This document shows positions 54,459 through 63,261 of a stretch of DNA of 64,000 nt, piece by piece (within the stretch, counting starts at the first letter, position 1; each line of letters starts with the position of its first letter). The notes below the pieces were generated by a model. That model saw only the letters and a program-made list of their open reading frames with translations, ran no database searches and had not been told where the DNA came from. The position numbers and the translations under genes were made by a program. Source of the DNA: Oceanospirillum sp048264105 (GTDB lineage Bacteria; Pseudomonadota; Gammaproteobacteria; Pseudomonadales; Halomonadaceae); the NCBI GenBank assembly GCA_048264105.1, contig JBLXDJ010000003.1:248001-312000 (forward strand). The letters are read 5' to 3'.

Positions 54459-55442
54459 ATGAACAAAGCACTGGTTCTGGAACAGGAAGAGAAGAAAACA
54501 CTGGCCGGCGTCCGCAATCTGGAAGCCAACGAGCTGCCGGAAGGCGATGTTCTGGTCAATATCGATTACAGCTCCCTGAACTACAAGGATGCGCTTGCCG
54601 TGACGGGTGCCGGTAAAATTGTCCACCAGTTCCCGATGGTACCGGGTATCGATCTGGCGGGAACCGTTGCTGAATCTGACAACCCTGATTACAAAGCCGG
54701 TGATGCGGTCGTGCTGACGGGTTGGAGCGTTGGTGAGAAATACTGGGGAGGCTATGCCCAGCAGATGCGCCTGCAATCCAAATGGCTGGTGCCGCTGGCT
54801 GAAGGTATGACCGCTAAACAGGCGATGACGATCGGTACTGCCGGCCTGACCTCTATGCTGTGTGTTATGCGCCTGCAGGAAAGCGGCCTGAAACCGGAAC
54901 ATGGCCCTGTGCTGGTTACCGGTGCGACCGGTGGTGTGGGCAGCATTGTAGTTGCTTTGCTGGCTAAACATGGCTTTGAGGTTGTTGCCGTCAGCGGCAA
55001 AGCCGACAGCGCAGACTACCTGAAACAGCTGGGCGCATCCGAAGTACTGCCCCGCAGCGAATTTGAAGAAAAGGCCCGTCCGCTGGACAAATCCCGCTGG
55101 GCTGGTGCTGTCGACACCGTTGGTGGCGATATTCTGGCCAAGGTACTGTCTCAGATGAACTACAATGGACGCGTGGCAACGGTGGGTCTGGCATCCAGTT
55201 TTGCCCTGAACACCACGGTGATGCCATTCATTCTGCGCGGTGTTGATCTTCTGGGTGTGGACAGTGTGATGATTCCATACGAGCGCCGCGTTCAGGCCTG
55301 GAACCGACTGGCCAAAGAGCTGCCACAGGAGATTATGGATCAGGTTTCCAACGAGGTTTCTCTGGAGCAGCTGCCTGAGCAGGCACAAAACATGGTTGAA
55401 GGTAAGGTAAAAGGTCGCGTACTGGTTAACCCTAACCTGTAA
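54459..55442 (+). CDS. acuI: Acrylyl-CoA reductase (AcuI/YhdH family)
   Basis: 327 residues from ATG 54459 (AAAGG ahead; an ATG three codons earlier is also possible). Medium-chain dehydrogenase/reductase without zinc: SSLNYKDALAVTGAGKI, FPMVPGIDLAGTV, AMTIGTAGLTSMLCVMRLQE, the NADP-binding VLVTGATGGVGSIVVALLAK, and MIPYERRVQAWNRLAKELPQ. It reduces acryloyl-CoA to propionyl-CoA, a step in DMSP/acrylate use and detoxification. Other DMSP genes are not in the window. Regulated probably by the divergent GntR protein. Confidence 0.92.
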   Translation: MNKALVLEQEEKKTLAGVRNLEANELPEGDVLVNIDYSSLNYKDALAVTGAGKIVHQFPMVPGIDLAGTVAESDNPDYKAGDAVVLTGWSVGEKYWGGYAQQMRLQSKWLVPLAEGMTAKQAMTIGTAGLTSMLCVMRLQESGLKPEHGPVLVTGATGGVGSIVVALLAKHGFEVVAVSGKADSADYLKQLGASEVLPRSEFEEKARPLDKSRWAGAVDTVGGDILAKVLSQMNYNGRVATVGLASSFALNTTVMPFILRGVDLLGVDSVMIPYERRVQAWNRLAKELPQEIMDQVSNEVSLEQLPEQAQNMVEGKVKGRVLVNPNL

Positions 55443-55477
55443 CCTTTTAATCAGCCCACGCCTGTTTCTCAGGCAAT

Positions 55478-55531
55478 AAAAAGGCCGTCATAAACCCGAC
55501 ATGAATATTCGGGTTTTGACGGCCTTTTTTT
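55478..55531. terminator. Strong bidirectional terminator
   Basis: Outer stem AAAAAGGCCGTCA / TGACGGCCTTTTT with an inner ACCCGA / TCGGGT stem. It ends acuI on the plus strand and the small FNR-box gene on the minus strand. Confidence 0.93.
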
Positions 55532-55586
55532 GTGCGAATCCTTCCGCGGCTGAGAACACTCAGCCCAAACGATCTCTTCCCGGCTA

Positions 55587-55715
55587 TTAACCCAGGAAGT
55601 AACGAGACCAGAAAATGGTCGCTGGCAGGCAGTTCATGCCAATCAGAATCGCCAGAGCCGGAATCACATAGATAAAACCAGCTTCGTCACGGAAGTTTTC
55701 GTCATGATGAGACAT
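55587..55715 (-). CDS. 42-residue single-helix membrane protein
   Basis: Not recognised. Reads MSHHDENFRDEAGFIYVIPA and then LAILIGMNCLPATIFWSRYF, ending LG. The N-terminus is polar and acidic, with two His; one membrane helix fills about residues 14-39, with a single Cys. GAGGA lies seven bases before the ATG. Codons match the neighbours. The unit has its own FNR-type box upstream and a strong terminator downstream, so it is a complete monocistronic gene. Size, helix and oxygen-linked promoter recall small subunits of terminal oxidases or other respiratory complexes, but no family match is claimed. Confidence 0.8.
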   Translation of the reverse strand: MSHHDENFRDEAGFIYVIPALAILIGMNCLPATIFWSRYFLG

Positions 55716-55766
55716 TTCAAATCCTCACAGATTGATTTTTAAGAGAGCTGAGACTTGTTTCTTTTT

Positions 55767-55807
55767 TTAATAATTCTTATGGGTAACGCTTTTTTGACCT
55801 GAGTCAA
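55767..55807 (-). promoter_or_regulatory. FNR/Anr-type box and -10 of the 42-residue gene
   Basis: Perfect repeat TTGAC-CTGA-GTCAA at 55794-55807 and a -10-like TATTAA at 55767-55772 (minus). The box centre is about 41.5 bp from the expected transcript start, the class II activation spacing for FNR proteins. Confidence 0.75.
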
Positions 55808-55893
55808 AGTGTGACGGGCATTTTACGGAGATATGACGGACTGTCCAGTGCGACTTTAGGCCGGAAAGTTTAGTACTTTTCGGACTAAAGTCT

Positions 55894-56634
55894 TTAAACC
55901 ACTGACCGCCCGCCTTCAACAGGCAGGATCACCCCTGTGAGATAGGGATTATCGAGGATATAACGGATCGTTTGGGTAATCACTTCCGCACCGGGCTCAA
56001 TCTGCAGGGCAGACTTTTTCAGCGCTTTTTTCCGATATTCCGCATCATCATCCGGCTGAAACATAATCAGTGCCGGAGCGATGGCGTTGACCTTAATATC
56101 GGGGGCAAAGCGGGCGGCAAAGGATTGGGTCAGACTTTCCAGCCCCGCCTTACTGGCCACATACGCGCCATGCTTTTTTGAACCTTTGCGAACGACGGCA
56201 TCACTCAGATGGATAATATCCCGGGGTCCCTGATGAGCCAGCAACAAGGGTTCACAGGCCTGATTGATCAGCAAAGGCGCCAGCATATGAACACTGAACA
56301 GGTGCTGAAAACCATCCGCCGTCTGCGCCAGGGATGCGTTATCCACACCCTTCTCATCCGGCAGCCAGTCCGAGGCGTTGTGGATAATCGCCCTGAGGCT
56401 TGGGGTTTCAGCTTTGAGGCGTTCGATAAAATCGAGAATACCGGTCTGATCACTGAAATCGGCCTGCAGGGTCACGATACCCTTGTTCCGGAGGAGATCC
56501 AGCTCAGGACGCTCGGTACGATAGGTAATAATCACCGGCTGGCCGCTATCGATCAGGGCTTCCGCCGCATGACGCCCAAGCCTTCGGCCGCCGCCGGTAA
56601 TCAGCACCGGAGATTTTGTTTGTTCATCAGCCAC
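55894..56634 (-). CDS. folM: Dihydromonapterin/dihydrofolate reductase FolM (SDR family)
   Basis: 246 residues from a GTG start at 56634, chosen because GAGGG stands eight bases ahead; an earlier TTG is unlikely. Short-chain dehydrogenase: cofactor loop VLITGGGRRLGRHA, ITYRTERPELDLLR, AIIHNASDWLPDE, catalytic Tyr158/Lys162 in GAYVASKAGLESLTQSFAAR, and APALIMFQPDDDAEYRKKAL. The TGGGRR loop and YRTERPE segment are FolM-specific. It reduces dihydromonapterin. Follows the ferredoxin-reductase gene by 27 bp. Confidence 0.9.
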   Translation of the reverse strand: MADEQTKSPVLITGGGRRLGRHAAEALIDSGQPVIITYRTERPELDLLRNKGIVTLQADFSDQTGILDFIERLKAETPSLRAIIHNASDWLPDEKGVDNASLAQTADGFQHLFSVHMLAPLLINQACEPLLLAHQGPRDIIHLSDAVVRKGSKKHGAYVASKAGLESLTQSFAARFAPDIKVNAIAPALIMFQPDDDAEYRKKALKKSALQIEPGAEVITQTIRYILDNPYLTGVILPVEGGRSVV

Positions 56635-56661
56635 AGCAAAGCCCTCAATCAACAGCGAGAT

Positions 56662-57708
56662 CTAACCCCGTGGGGCATAGGCAAAAACATCGGAGAAAAC
56701 GCATTCATCCGACAAGCCATACTGAATCAGGGTATCGGTCACGGAATAGACCATATTAGGTGAGCCACTGGCATAAACCGTCGCATCATCAAATTTGCCA
56801 TGATCTTTAATCATGGCATCGTGCAGCATCCCCACGTGCCCCTGCCACTCCTGATCCGGCAGCAGATCCCCCACAACCGGTACAAAGTGGAAGTTTTCGT
56901 ACTCCTGCTGCCACTGCTCCGGCAACTCAGCCATGTAAAGATCCTGCGGACGGCGCGCTCCCCAGTAAAGATAAAGTTGCTGGTCAGAACCCTGTTCAAA
57001 GGCTTCTTCGAGCAAGGCTTTCATCTGAGTAAAACCGGTTCCGGCGGCAACAAAAAAAGCTTTGTCTGTGCCTGTCGCTTTCAGGGTACATTCGCCTTTG
57101 GGCAGCTCGACCTGAATACTGGTTTGCTCCTGAAGCGTCTGCAGCAGAAGGCGGGAATTATCCCGATCCGGCAGGTGTTGAATATGCAGTTCAAGACGGC
57201 GTCCGTAAGGCCGGTTGGCGATAGAGAATGCACTCCGGTCGCCATTGGGCAGGATAATCTCAAGGTATTGTCCGGCAGCAAAGTCCGGTAGTTTTCCGGC
57301 GGGGGTTTGCAGCACAACACGATACACATCTGAGCTGCCGAGCAGTTCGACACTCTCAATCTGACAAGCCATTGTCTTCACTATAAATTCTCCTGGAGCC
57401 AAAACCCGATGCAGTTGAATCTCTGCCGGGCCTTTAGCCGCTGCCGTACAAAATAAAAACGTATTCCCGGGCGTTGCTGTCTGAAGACCTGAAGAGGTGC
57501 GATAAAAGACCTCACCTGCAATCAGCGTGCTTTCACACACTTCGCAAACGCCGTTTTTACAGCCTCTGAGCAGGCGAAATCCCTGTCGGCGAGCTGCCTC
57601 CAGAAAGTTCTCATCAGGGGCGACAGTAAAGCCTGCCGCTGGCTGATGGCAATCAATCCTGAAGGTTCGCTTATCTGCCATCAGGGCAGGCTGCTGTATC
57701 GGGGTCAT
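56662..57708 (-). CDS. 2Fe-2S ferredoxin fused to flavin/NAD reductase
   Basis: 348 residues. Residues 15-105 form a plant-type ferredoxin domain with Cys50, 55, 58 and 87 (LRGCKNGVCEVC ... FLFC). Then an FAD domain (FAAGQYLEIIL, SAFSIANRPYG) and an NAD(P)H domain (AFFVAAGTGFTQMKALLEEA, YWGARRPQDLYMAELPEQW). Orthologous by position to the E. coli ubiD-fre neighbour, but with an extra ferredoxin. Pseudomonas relatives are named CDP-6-deoxy-glucoseen reductase, a label inherited by similarity. Likely job: electron supply, perhaps reduced flavin for UbiX/UbiD. Confidence 0.88.
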   Translation of the reverse strand: MTPIQQPALMADKRTFRIDCHQPAAGFTVAPDENFLEAARRQGFRLLRGCKNGVCEVCESTLIAGEVFYRTSSGLQTATPGNTFLFCTAAAKGPAEIQLHRVLAPGEFIVKTMACQIESVELLGSSDVYRVVLQTPAGKLPDFAAGQYLEIILPNGDRSAFSIANRPYGRRLELHIQHLPDRDNSRLLLQTLQEQTSIQVELPKGECTLKATGTDKAFFVAAGTGFTQMKALLEEAFEQGSDQQLYLYWGARRPQDLYMAELPEQWQQEYENFHFVPVVGDLLPDQEWQGHVGMLHDAMIKDHGKFDDATVYASGSPNMVYSVTDTLIQYGLSDECVFSDVFAYAPRG

Positions 57709-57723
57709 GCTCGGAGTATTGTC

Positions 57724-59205
57724 TCAGGACGCTGGCTTATCAAAAATAGCCAGTTCGTCCCACAAGTCATCCACCCTTTGTTTAACAGAGGCATCCATCT
57801 CGATGGGTTCACCCCACTCTCGGTCGGTTTCACCGGGCATCTTATTGGTGGCATCCATACCCATCTTGGAACCCAGACGGGGAATCGGCGAGGCAAAGTC
57901 GAGATAGTCGATCGGGGTGTTTTCGATCATGGTGGTATCACGAGCCGGATCCATACGGGTGGTGATCGCCCAGATCACGTCCTTCCAGTCCCGCACATTG
58001 ATATCGTCATCGGTGACAATCACAAACTTGGTGTACATAAACTGACGCAGGAAAGACCAGACCCCCATCATCACGCGCTTGGCGTGGCCGGGATACTGCT
58101 TCTTCATACTCACCACCGCCATACGGTAGGAACAACCTTCCGGCGGCAGATAGAAATCAACGATCTCCGGGAACTGCTTCTGCAGAATCGGCACAAACAC
58201 TTCATTCAGCGCCACACCCAGTACCGCTGGCTCATCCGGCGGGCGTCCGGTGTAGGTGCTGTGATAAATCGGATCTTTACGGTGCGTGATGCGTTCCACG
58301 GTAAATACTGGGAAGCTCTCCACCTCGTTGTAGTAACCGGTGTGATCGCCAAACGGACCTTCCGGTGCCAGCTCATCAGGATAGATATGACCTTCCAGAA
58401 TGATCTCGGCATTAGCCGGAACCTGCAGATCATTACCGATACACTTACCCAGCTCTGTCTTAGAACCGCGCAGTAAACCGGCAAAAGCGTATTCGGACAA
58501 GGTATCCGGAACCGGCGTTACCGCCCCCAGAATCGTTGCCGGATCGGCACCCAGCGCCACCGAAATAGGGAAAGGCTTGCCGGGATGTTCCTGCTGCCAC
58601 TCACGGAAATCCAGTGCACCGCCACGATGGGACAACCAACGCATAATCAGTTTGTTTTTACCGATCAGCTGCTGACGGTAGATGCCCAGATTCTGACGCT
58701 CTTTGTGTGGCCCGCGTGTAATCACCAGCGGCCAGGTCACCAGAGGACCAGCATCGCCAGGCCAGCAGGTCTGAATCGGCAGTTTGTACAGATCAACATC
58801 ATCGCCTTCGATCACCACCTGCTGACAGGCAGGATTGCGTACCTTCTTCGGCCCCATGTTGAGCACTTTTTTGAATACCGGCAGCTTTTCGATGGCGTCT
58901 TTAAAGCCCTTTGGCGGCTCAGGCTCTTTCAGATAGGCCAGCAACTTACCCACATCACGCAGCGCGGTGACGTTGTCTTCCCCCATACCCAGTGCCACAC
59001 GACGGGGCGTACCAAACAGGTTACCCAGCACGGGCATATCGTGACCGATGGGATTCTCAAACAATAACGCAGGCCCCTCTGCCCGCAAGGTGCGGTCGCA
59101 GATTTCGGTCATTTCCAGATTGGGGTCGATTGGCTGGGTGATGCGCTTCAGCTCACCCATCGCTTCTAACTGATCAATAAATTCACGCAGATCTTTATAA
59201 CGCAT
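57724..59205 (-). CDS. ubiD: 3-Octaprenyl-4-hydroxybenzoate decarboxylase
   Basis: 493 residues (E. coli 497). Prenylated-FMN-dependent decarboxylase of ubiquinone synthesis. Landmarks: MRYKDLREFIDQLEAMGELK at the start, metal/prFMN region RQNLGIYRQQLIGKNKLIMR and HPGKPFPISVALGADPATIL, catalytic Glu region EIILEGHIYPDELAPEGPFG, and later PEIVDFYLPPEGCSYRMAVV. 16 bp before the ferredoxin-reductase gene, the ubiD-fre order of E. coli. Confidence 0.96.
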   Translation of the reverse strand: MRYKDLREFIDQLEAMGELKRITQPIDPNLEMTEICDRTLRAEGPALLFENPIGHDMPVLGNLFGTPRRVALGMGEDNVTALRDVGKLLAYLKEPEPPKGFKDAIEKLPVFKKVLNMGPKKVRNPACQQVVIEGDDVDLYKLPIQTCWPGDAGPLVTWPLVITRGPHKERQNLGIYRQQLIGKNKLIMRWLSHRGGALDFREWQQEHPGKPFPISVALGADPATILGAVTPVPDTLSEYAFAGLLRGSKTELGKCIGNDLQVPANAEIILEGHIYPDELAPEGPFGDHTGYYNEVESFPVFTVERITHRKDPIYHSTYTGRPPDEPAVLGVALNEVFVPILQKQFPEIVDFYLPPEGCSYRMAVVSMKKQYPGHAKRVMMGVWSFLRQFMYTKFVIVTDDDINVRDWKDVIWAITTRMDPARDTTMIENTPIDYLDFASPIPRLGSKMGMDATNKMPGETDREWGEPIEMDASVKQRVDDLWDELAIFDKPAS

Positions 59206-59321
59206 AGCTGTTCCTGATCTTCCTCTGGCGAAAAGCCGACAGGTTTAGACAATTATTTTGGCTTGGCGATGGCGCTCAATTAAGGCCGAGAAACAGAGTA
59301 AAAGCCTTTCGCCAGATACGA

Positions 59322-59349
59322 AAAAGGGCAAGCCATCGCTTACCCTTTT
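59322..59349 (-). terminator. Intrinsic terminator after rho
   Basis: AAAAGGG / CCCTTTT outer stem with AGC / GCT inside, followed on the minus strand by TTTTTC. It lies 31 bp after the rho stop. Confidence 0.8.
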
Positions 59350-59379
59350 GTCAGGCTTTAAAGCACATTAAGTGACCGC

Positions 59380-60639
59380 TTATTTACGCTTCATCGCTTC
59401 AAAGAATTCATCATTGGTCTTGGTATCTTTAAGACGCTCAATCATGAACTCTATAGCACCGGTATCTTCCATCGGATTCAGCAGCTTACGCAGAATCCAT
59501 ACACGCTGCAGCTCATCCTCGGTCGTCAGCAGGTCTTCACGACGGGTGCCGGAACGACGGATGTTGATCGCCGGGTAAACACGCTTCTCTGCGATCTTAC
59601 GATCCAGATGCAGTTCCATGTTACCGGTACCTTTAAACTCTTCGAAGATCACTTCGTCCATCTTGGAACCTGTGTCAACCAGAGCGGTTGCGATAATGGT
59701 CAGACTGCCGCCGTGTTCGATGTTACGGGCTGCACCAAAGAAACGCTTAGGTTTTTCCAGCGCGTGGGCATCAACACCACCGGTCAGTACTTTACCGGAC
59801 GATGGAATCACAGTGTTGTAAGCACGGGCCAGACGGGTAATGGAATCCAGCAGGATCACCACATCCTTCTTGTGTTCTACGAGACGTTTGGCACGTTCGA
59901 TCACCATCTCGGCAACCTGAACGTGACGGGCCGGTGGCTCATCAAAGGTCGATGCCACAACTTCACCACGTACCGAACGGGTCATCTCGGTCACTTCTTC
60001 CGGACGCTCATCGATCAGCAGTACGATCATATGGCATTCAGGGTTGTTACGGGTGATAGAAGAGGCGATGTTCTGCAACATCAGGGTCTTACCGGCTTTA
60101 GGCGGGGAAACAATCAGACCACGCTGGCCTTTACCCACAGGTGCCACCAGGTCGATAACACGCGCGGTAAGATCTTCTGTAGAACCGTTACCGATCTCCA
60201 TAATCAGACGGTCATCCGGGAACAGAGGCGTCAGGTTTTCAAACAGAATTTTGTGCTTGGAATTTTCCGGCTTGTCGAAGTTAATCTCGTTAACTTTCAG
60301 CAGGGCAAAATAGCGTTCACCATCTTTCGGCGGACGAATTTTACCGGCAATGTGGTCACCCTTACGCATGTTGAAGCGGCGAATCTGGCTCGGAGAAACA
60401 TAGATATCATCCGGGCCTGCCAGGTAAGAACTATCCGCAGAACGCAGAAAACCAAAACCATCCTGGAGAATCTCCAGAACACCATCACCATAGATATCTT
60501 CACCGCTTTTAGCGTGTCTTTTCAGGATGGCAAAAATAATATCTTGCTTGCGGGAGCGAGCAACGTTGTCAATACCCATTTCCTGGGCAAGGTCGATCAA
60601 TTCAGGGACAGATTTTTGCTTTAATTCGGTAAGATTCAT
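59380..60639 (-). CDS. rho: Transcription termination factor Rho
   Basis: 419 residues, the same length as E. coli Rho. N-terminal RNA-binding part (MNLTELKQKSVPELIDLAQE, DGFGFLRSADSSYLAGPDDI), then the ATPase: Walker A PPKAGKTLMLQNIA, VVILLDSITRLARAYN (Walker B), the Q- and R-loops (SGKVLTGGVDAHALEKPKRF, GTGNMELHLDRKIAE). It unwinds RNA and stops transcription. The 225 bp upstream to trxA contain its leader; autogenous control is known for rho in E. coli but no rhoL-like frame is clear here. Confidence 0.98.
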   Translation of the reverse strand: MNLTELKQKSVPELIDLAQEMGIDNVARSRKQDIIFAILKRHAKSGEDIYGDGVLEILQDGFGFLRSADSSYLAGPDDIYVSPSQIRRFNMRKGDHIAGKIRPPKDGERYFALLKVNEINFDKPENSKHKILFENLTPLFPDDRLIMEIGNGSTEDLTARVIDLVAPVGKGQRGLIVSPPKAGKTLMLQNIASSITRNNPECHMIVLLIDERPEEVTEMTRSVRGEVVASTFDEPPARHVQVAEMVIERAKRLVEHKKDVVILLDSITRLARAYNTVIPSSGKVLTGGVDAHALEKPKRFFGAARNIEHGGSLTIIATALVDTGSKMDEVIFEEFKGTGNMELHLDRKIAEKRVYPAINIRRSGTRREDLLTTEDELQRVWILRKLLNPMEDTGAIEFMIERLKDTKTNDEFFEAMKRK

Positions 60640-60823
60640 GGGTCGTCAGGGGCTTTGGTTATAGGAGCTCGGGTTTACGAAAATTCTGGCGAATGGCTTC
60701 GTTCAGACTGGGACTGACCAGCAGGTTGTTGCCGGTAGCAATTTAGGAGAAGGTATGCGGATGCATACGATATGGGAAGAAACATACCACCAATGTGGCA
60801 CAGATGCCAGTGTTTAGCGGCAT

Positions 60824-60855
60824 ATATTGCGCAGACAAGAGAGCCTGCGCAATAT
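60824..60855 (-). terminator. Hairpin after trxA
   Basis: 11-bp perfect stem ATATTGCGCAG / CTGCGCAATAT with a 10-nt loop, 10 bp past the trxA stop. No long T run follows, so it may be an RNA-stabilising stem rather than a full terminator; readthrough into rho is possible. Confidence 0.55.
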
Positions 60856-60864
60856 AACAATCAC

Positions 60865-61191
60865 TTACAGGTTGCCGTCAAGGAATGCAGCCAGTTGTGA
60901 TTTGGACAGTGCGCCTACTTTTGTTGCTTCAACGTTGCCGTTTTTGAACAGCATCAGCGTAGGGATACCACGGATACCAAACTTCGGCGGAACATCAGTA
61001 TTTTCATCGATGTTCAGTTTGCAGACTTTAACTTTACCTGCATATTCCTGAGCGATCTCTTCCAGAACAGGAGCGATCATTTTGCATGGACCACACCACT
61101 CTGCCCAGTAATCAACCAGAACCGGCAGATCAGCTTTCAGGACATCTTCGTCAAAAGACGCATCGCTAACATTTACAATATTTTCGCTCAT
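60865..61191 (-). CDS. trxA: Thioredoxin 1
   Basis: 108 residues, single thioredoxin fold with the active site WAEWCGPCKMIAPVLEEIA (Cys33, Cys36) and the cis-Pro region GIRGIPTLMLFKNG. General disulfide reductase with thioredoxin reductase. Order trxA-rho is as in E. coli. Confidence 0.97.
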   Translation of the reverse strand: MSENIVNVSDASFDEDVLKADLPVLVDYWAEWCGPCKMIAPVLEEIAQEYAGKVKVCKLNIDENTDVPPKFGIRGIPTLMLFKNGNVEATKVGALSKSQLAAFLDGNL

Positions 61192-61328
61192 TTAAATGCC
61201 TCCGGGGCAAAATTTACTGCTCTGTTAAACTGCCGCGGCAGTGAGCATAAAGATGACAAGAGCATCAGTGCGTTAAGTAAGCTTAATACTGATCCTACCC
61301 GGCACTCATACCTTTAATGAATAACGCT

Positions 61329-61357
61329 ATCATAGCACCGGAATGCCTGACGGTAAA
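61329..61357 (-). promoter_or_regulatory. Probable sigma-70 promoter of trxA
   Basis: On the minus strand TTTACC, 17-bp spacer, TATGAT. The leader to the ATG would be about 130 bases. The remaining part of this 411-bp gap to ppx holds only the ppx promoter region. Confidence 0.6.
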
Positions 61358-61521
61358 AGTTGGAATTAAGCATAAGCTAATAAATAACAGCGCTTACTAA
61401 TACAGAGAAACGCCCAACTTTATCTCCCGACTCACCAGCACGCCTCAGCATGGCCATAAAGTCTTAAGAGACACTTAACGCTTTCGCCACACAGCTCAAA
61501 AGGCCTTATAAAAACAAGGTG

Positions 61522-61566
61522 ATGTCACGGATTCGTCATGTGACACTTTTATGATCGTGCCATAAT
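61522..61566 (+). promoter_or_regulatory. Candidate Pho box and -10 of ppx
   Basis: ATGTCAC-4nt-TCGTCAT-4nt-CACTTTT (61522-61550): 7-bp repeats with 11-bp period, the first two matching the PhoB consensus CTGTCAT in 5 of 7 positions. A -10 CATAAT follows at 61561-61566, 10 bp after the third unit, the spacing of PhoB-activated promoters. Confidence 0.55.
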
Positions 61567-61602
61567 AAGGGAACTCAAAGCGTGACAGTAAGGCCAATAA
61601 TA

Positions 61603-63132
61603 ATGAGCGATACGGATAAGTCTGCCCCAACAACCCCGGAAGACAACTACGATAACGACCTGCTTGCCGCTATCGATCTGGGTTCTAATAGCTTCCATCT
61701 GATGGTGGCCCGCTGTGTTCAGGGCGAGATACGCACTCTTGAACGCCTTGGCGATAAAGTTCAGCTGGCCGCCGGTTTTGATCAGGACGGCAACCTCACG
61801 GAAGACGCTCAGCAACGGGGACTGGATTGCCTTAGCCGCTTCGCCCCCTTTCTGACCGGCATCAATCCCGACAATATCCGTATTGTTGGCACAAACGCCT
61901 TACGGGCCGCCCGCAATGCCCGCACCTTTCTGAACCGGGCTGAAAAAGTGCTTGGCCATCCCCTTGAGATTATCAGCGGCCGTGAAGAGGCCCGTCTGAT
62001 TTATGTCGGGGCCGCGCATTCTCTGGCAACGCCTCAGGGCAGACGACTGGTCGCGGATATTGGCGGCGGCAGCACCGAATTTATTATCGGGGAAGGCTTT
62101 GAAACCAAGGCACTGGAAAGCCTGCACATGGGCTGTGTTGCCTATAGCAAACGCTTCTTTCCCGACGGACAGATCACCACAAAACGCTATCAGCAGGCAG
62201 TGCTTGCCGCCAAAAACGAGCTGCTCAATATTGTAAAACCCTATAAGAAGCTTGGCTGGCAACAGACCGTGGGAACCTCGGGCACCATCAAAGCCACTGC
62301 GGCGGTGCTGCAACAGAATGGCTGGAGTGACGGCCCGATCACCCGTGATGCGCTCACTAAACTCAGTAAAGTTCTGCTGAAATTCAAAGATCTCGACAGC
62401 GTTCAGCTGGAAGGGCTTCGCGCCGACCGGGCGAAAGTTTTTCCGGCAGGCGTTGCGATTCTGCAGGCGATCTTCGAGCTACTTGATATCGAAGAGATGA
62501 CCTTTACCGATGGTGCACTGCGTGAGGGTGTTCTGTTTGATCTTCAGGGGCGCTTCACCGATCAGGATATCCGTGAACAAACGATATCCTCCCTGACCGA
62601 GCGCTATCACGCCGATCCTTCTCAGGCATCCGTGGTCAGTGAAACCGCCCTGCACCTGTTTGATCAGGTAAAAAGCAGCTGGAAACTGAAGCATGATGAA
62701 CTTCGTCAGATCCTGCGCTGGGCCGCACAGCTGCATGAAATTGGTCTGGCGATCTCTCACAGCCAGTTCCATAAGCATGGTGCCTATCTGCTGCATCATT
62801 CCGACCTGCCCGGTTTTTCTCATCAGCATCAGGCGATGCTTGCAGTACTGGTACGCAGCCACCGCCGAAAATTCCCGATGGCCGAGTTCCGAACCCAGCC
62901 GGAATCACTGGAGCAACCTCTGATCTACCTGGCGATTCTGCTACGACTGGCGGTTCATCTGAACCACAGCCGCCCGGATGAAGCCAATTTAAGCGTTGAG
63001 ATAAAAACAGACGGGAAACAAATACGACTGAACTTCCCGGAGGGATGGTTTGAAGATAACCCTCTGACACAAGCTGATCTGGAAACAGAGCAGGCCTACC
63101 TGGATGCCTATGGTTATAAGCTCTCATTCTAG
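61603..63132 (+). CDS. ppx: Exopolyphosphatase/pppGpp phosphatase
   Basis: 509 residues from ATG 61603 (AAGG ahead); a GTG seven codons earlier has GGGAA ahead and is a real alternative. ASKHA-fold ATPase-like domain: LLAAIDLGSNSFHLMVARC, ALRAARNARTF, SGREEARLIYVGAAHSL, DIGGGSTEFII; then an HD-like helical C-terminal half (AQLHEIGLAISHSQFHKHGA). It removes phosphate from polyphosphate ends and probably from pppGpp. Candidate Pho box upstream. Confidence 0.95.
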   Translation: MSDTDKSAPTTPEDNYDNDLLAAIDLGSNSFHLMVARCVQGEIRTLERLGDKVQLAAGFDQDGNLTEDAQQRGLDCLSRFAPFLTGINPDNIRIVGTNALRAARNARTFLNRAEKVLGHPLEIISGREEARLIYVGAAHSLATPQGRRLVADIGGGSTEFIIGEGFETKALESLHMGCVAYSKRFFPDGQITTKRYQQAVLAAKNELLNIVKPYKKLGWQQTVGTSGTIKATAAVLQQNGWSDGPITRDALTKLSKVLLKFKDLDSVQLEGLRADRAKVFPAGVAILQAIFELLDIEEMTFTDGALREGVLFDLQGRFTDQDIREQTISSLTERYHADPSQASVVSETALHLFDQVKSSWKLKHDELRQILRWAAQLHEIGLAISHSQFHKHGAYLLHHSDLPGFSHQHQAMLAVLVRSHRRKFPMAEFRTQPESLEQPLIYLAILLRLAVHLNHSRPDEANLSVEIKTDGKQIRLNFPEGWFEDNPLTQADLETEQAYLDAYGYKLSF

Positions 63133-63172
63133 AAGTAACGCCTGAGGACTAATACAGGAACAGCCATAACGA

Positions 63173-63208
63173 AAAAGAGCCGTTATCCCTTCAGATAACG
63201 GCTCTTTT
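63173..63208. terminator. Bidirectional terminator between ppx and pssA
   Basis: Perfect 15-bp stem AAAAGAGCCGTTATC / GATAACGGCTCTTTT with a 6-nt loop; serves both converging genes. Confidence 0.93.
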
Positions 63209-63261
63209 CTTTAACCGTCCCCCGTGTCAGAACGGGGCTCGGCAATCAACCATGCAGCCTA

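Noticed and set aside
60755..60817. 20-residue plus-strand frame with a strong AGGAG before its ATG in the rho leader
   Set aside because: Runs against rho and trxA, is very short and has no recognisable features; conservation would be needed to accept it.
60675..60860. 61-codon minus-strand frame upstream of rho, a possible leader peptide
   Set aside because: Its end does not resemble RhoL of E. coli and it overlaps the trxA 3' hairpin; too weak.
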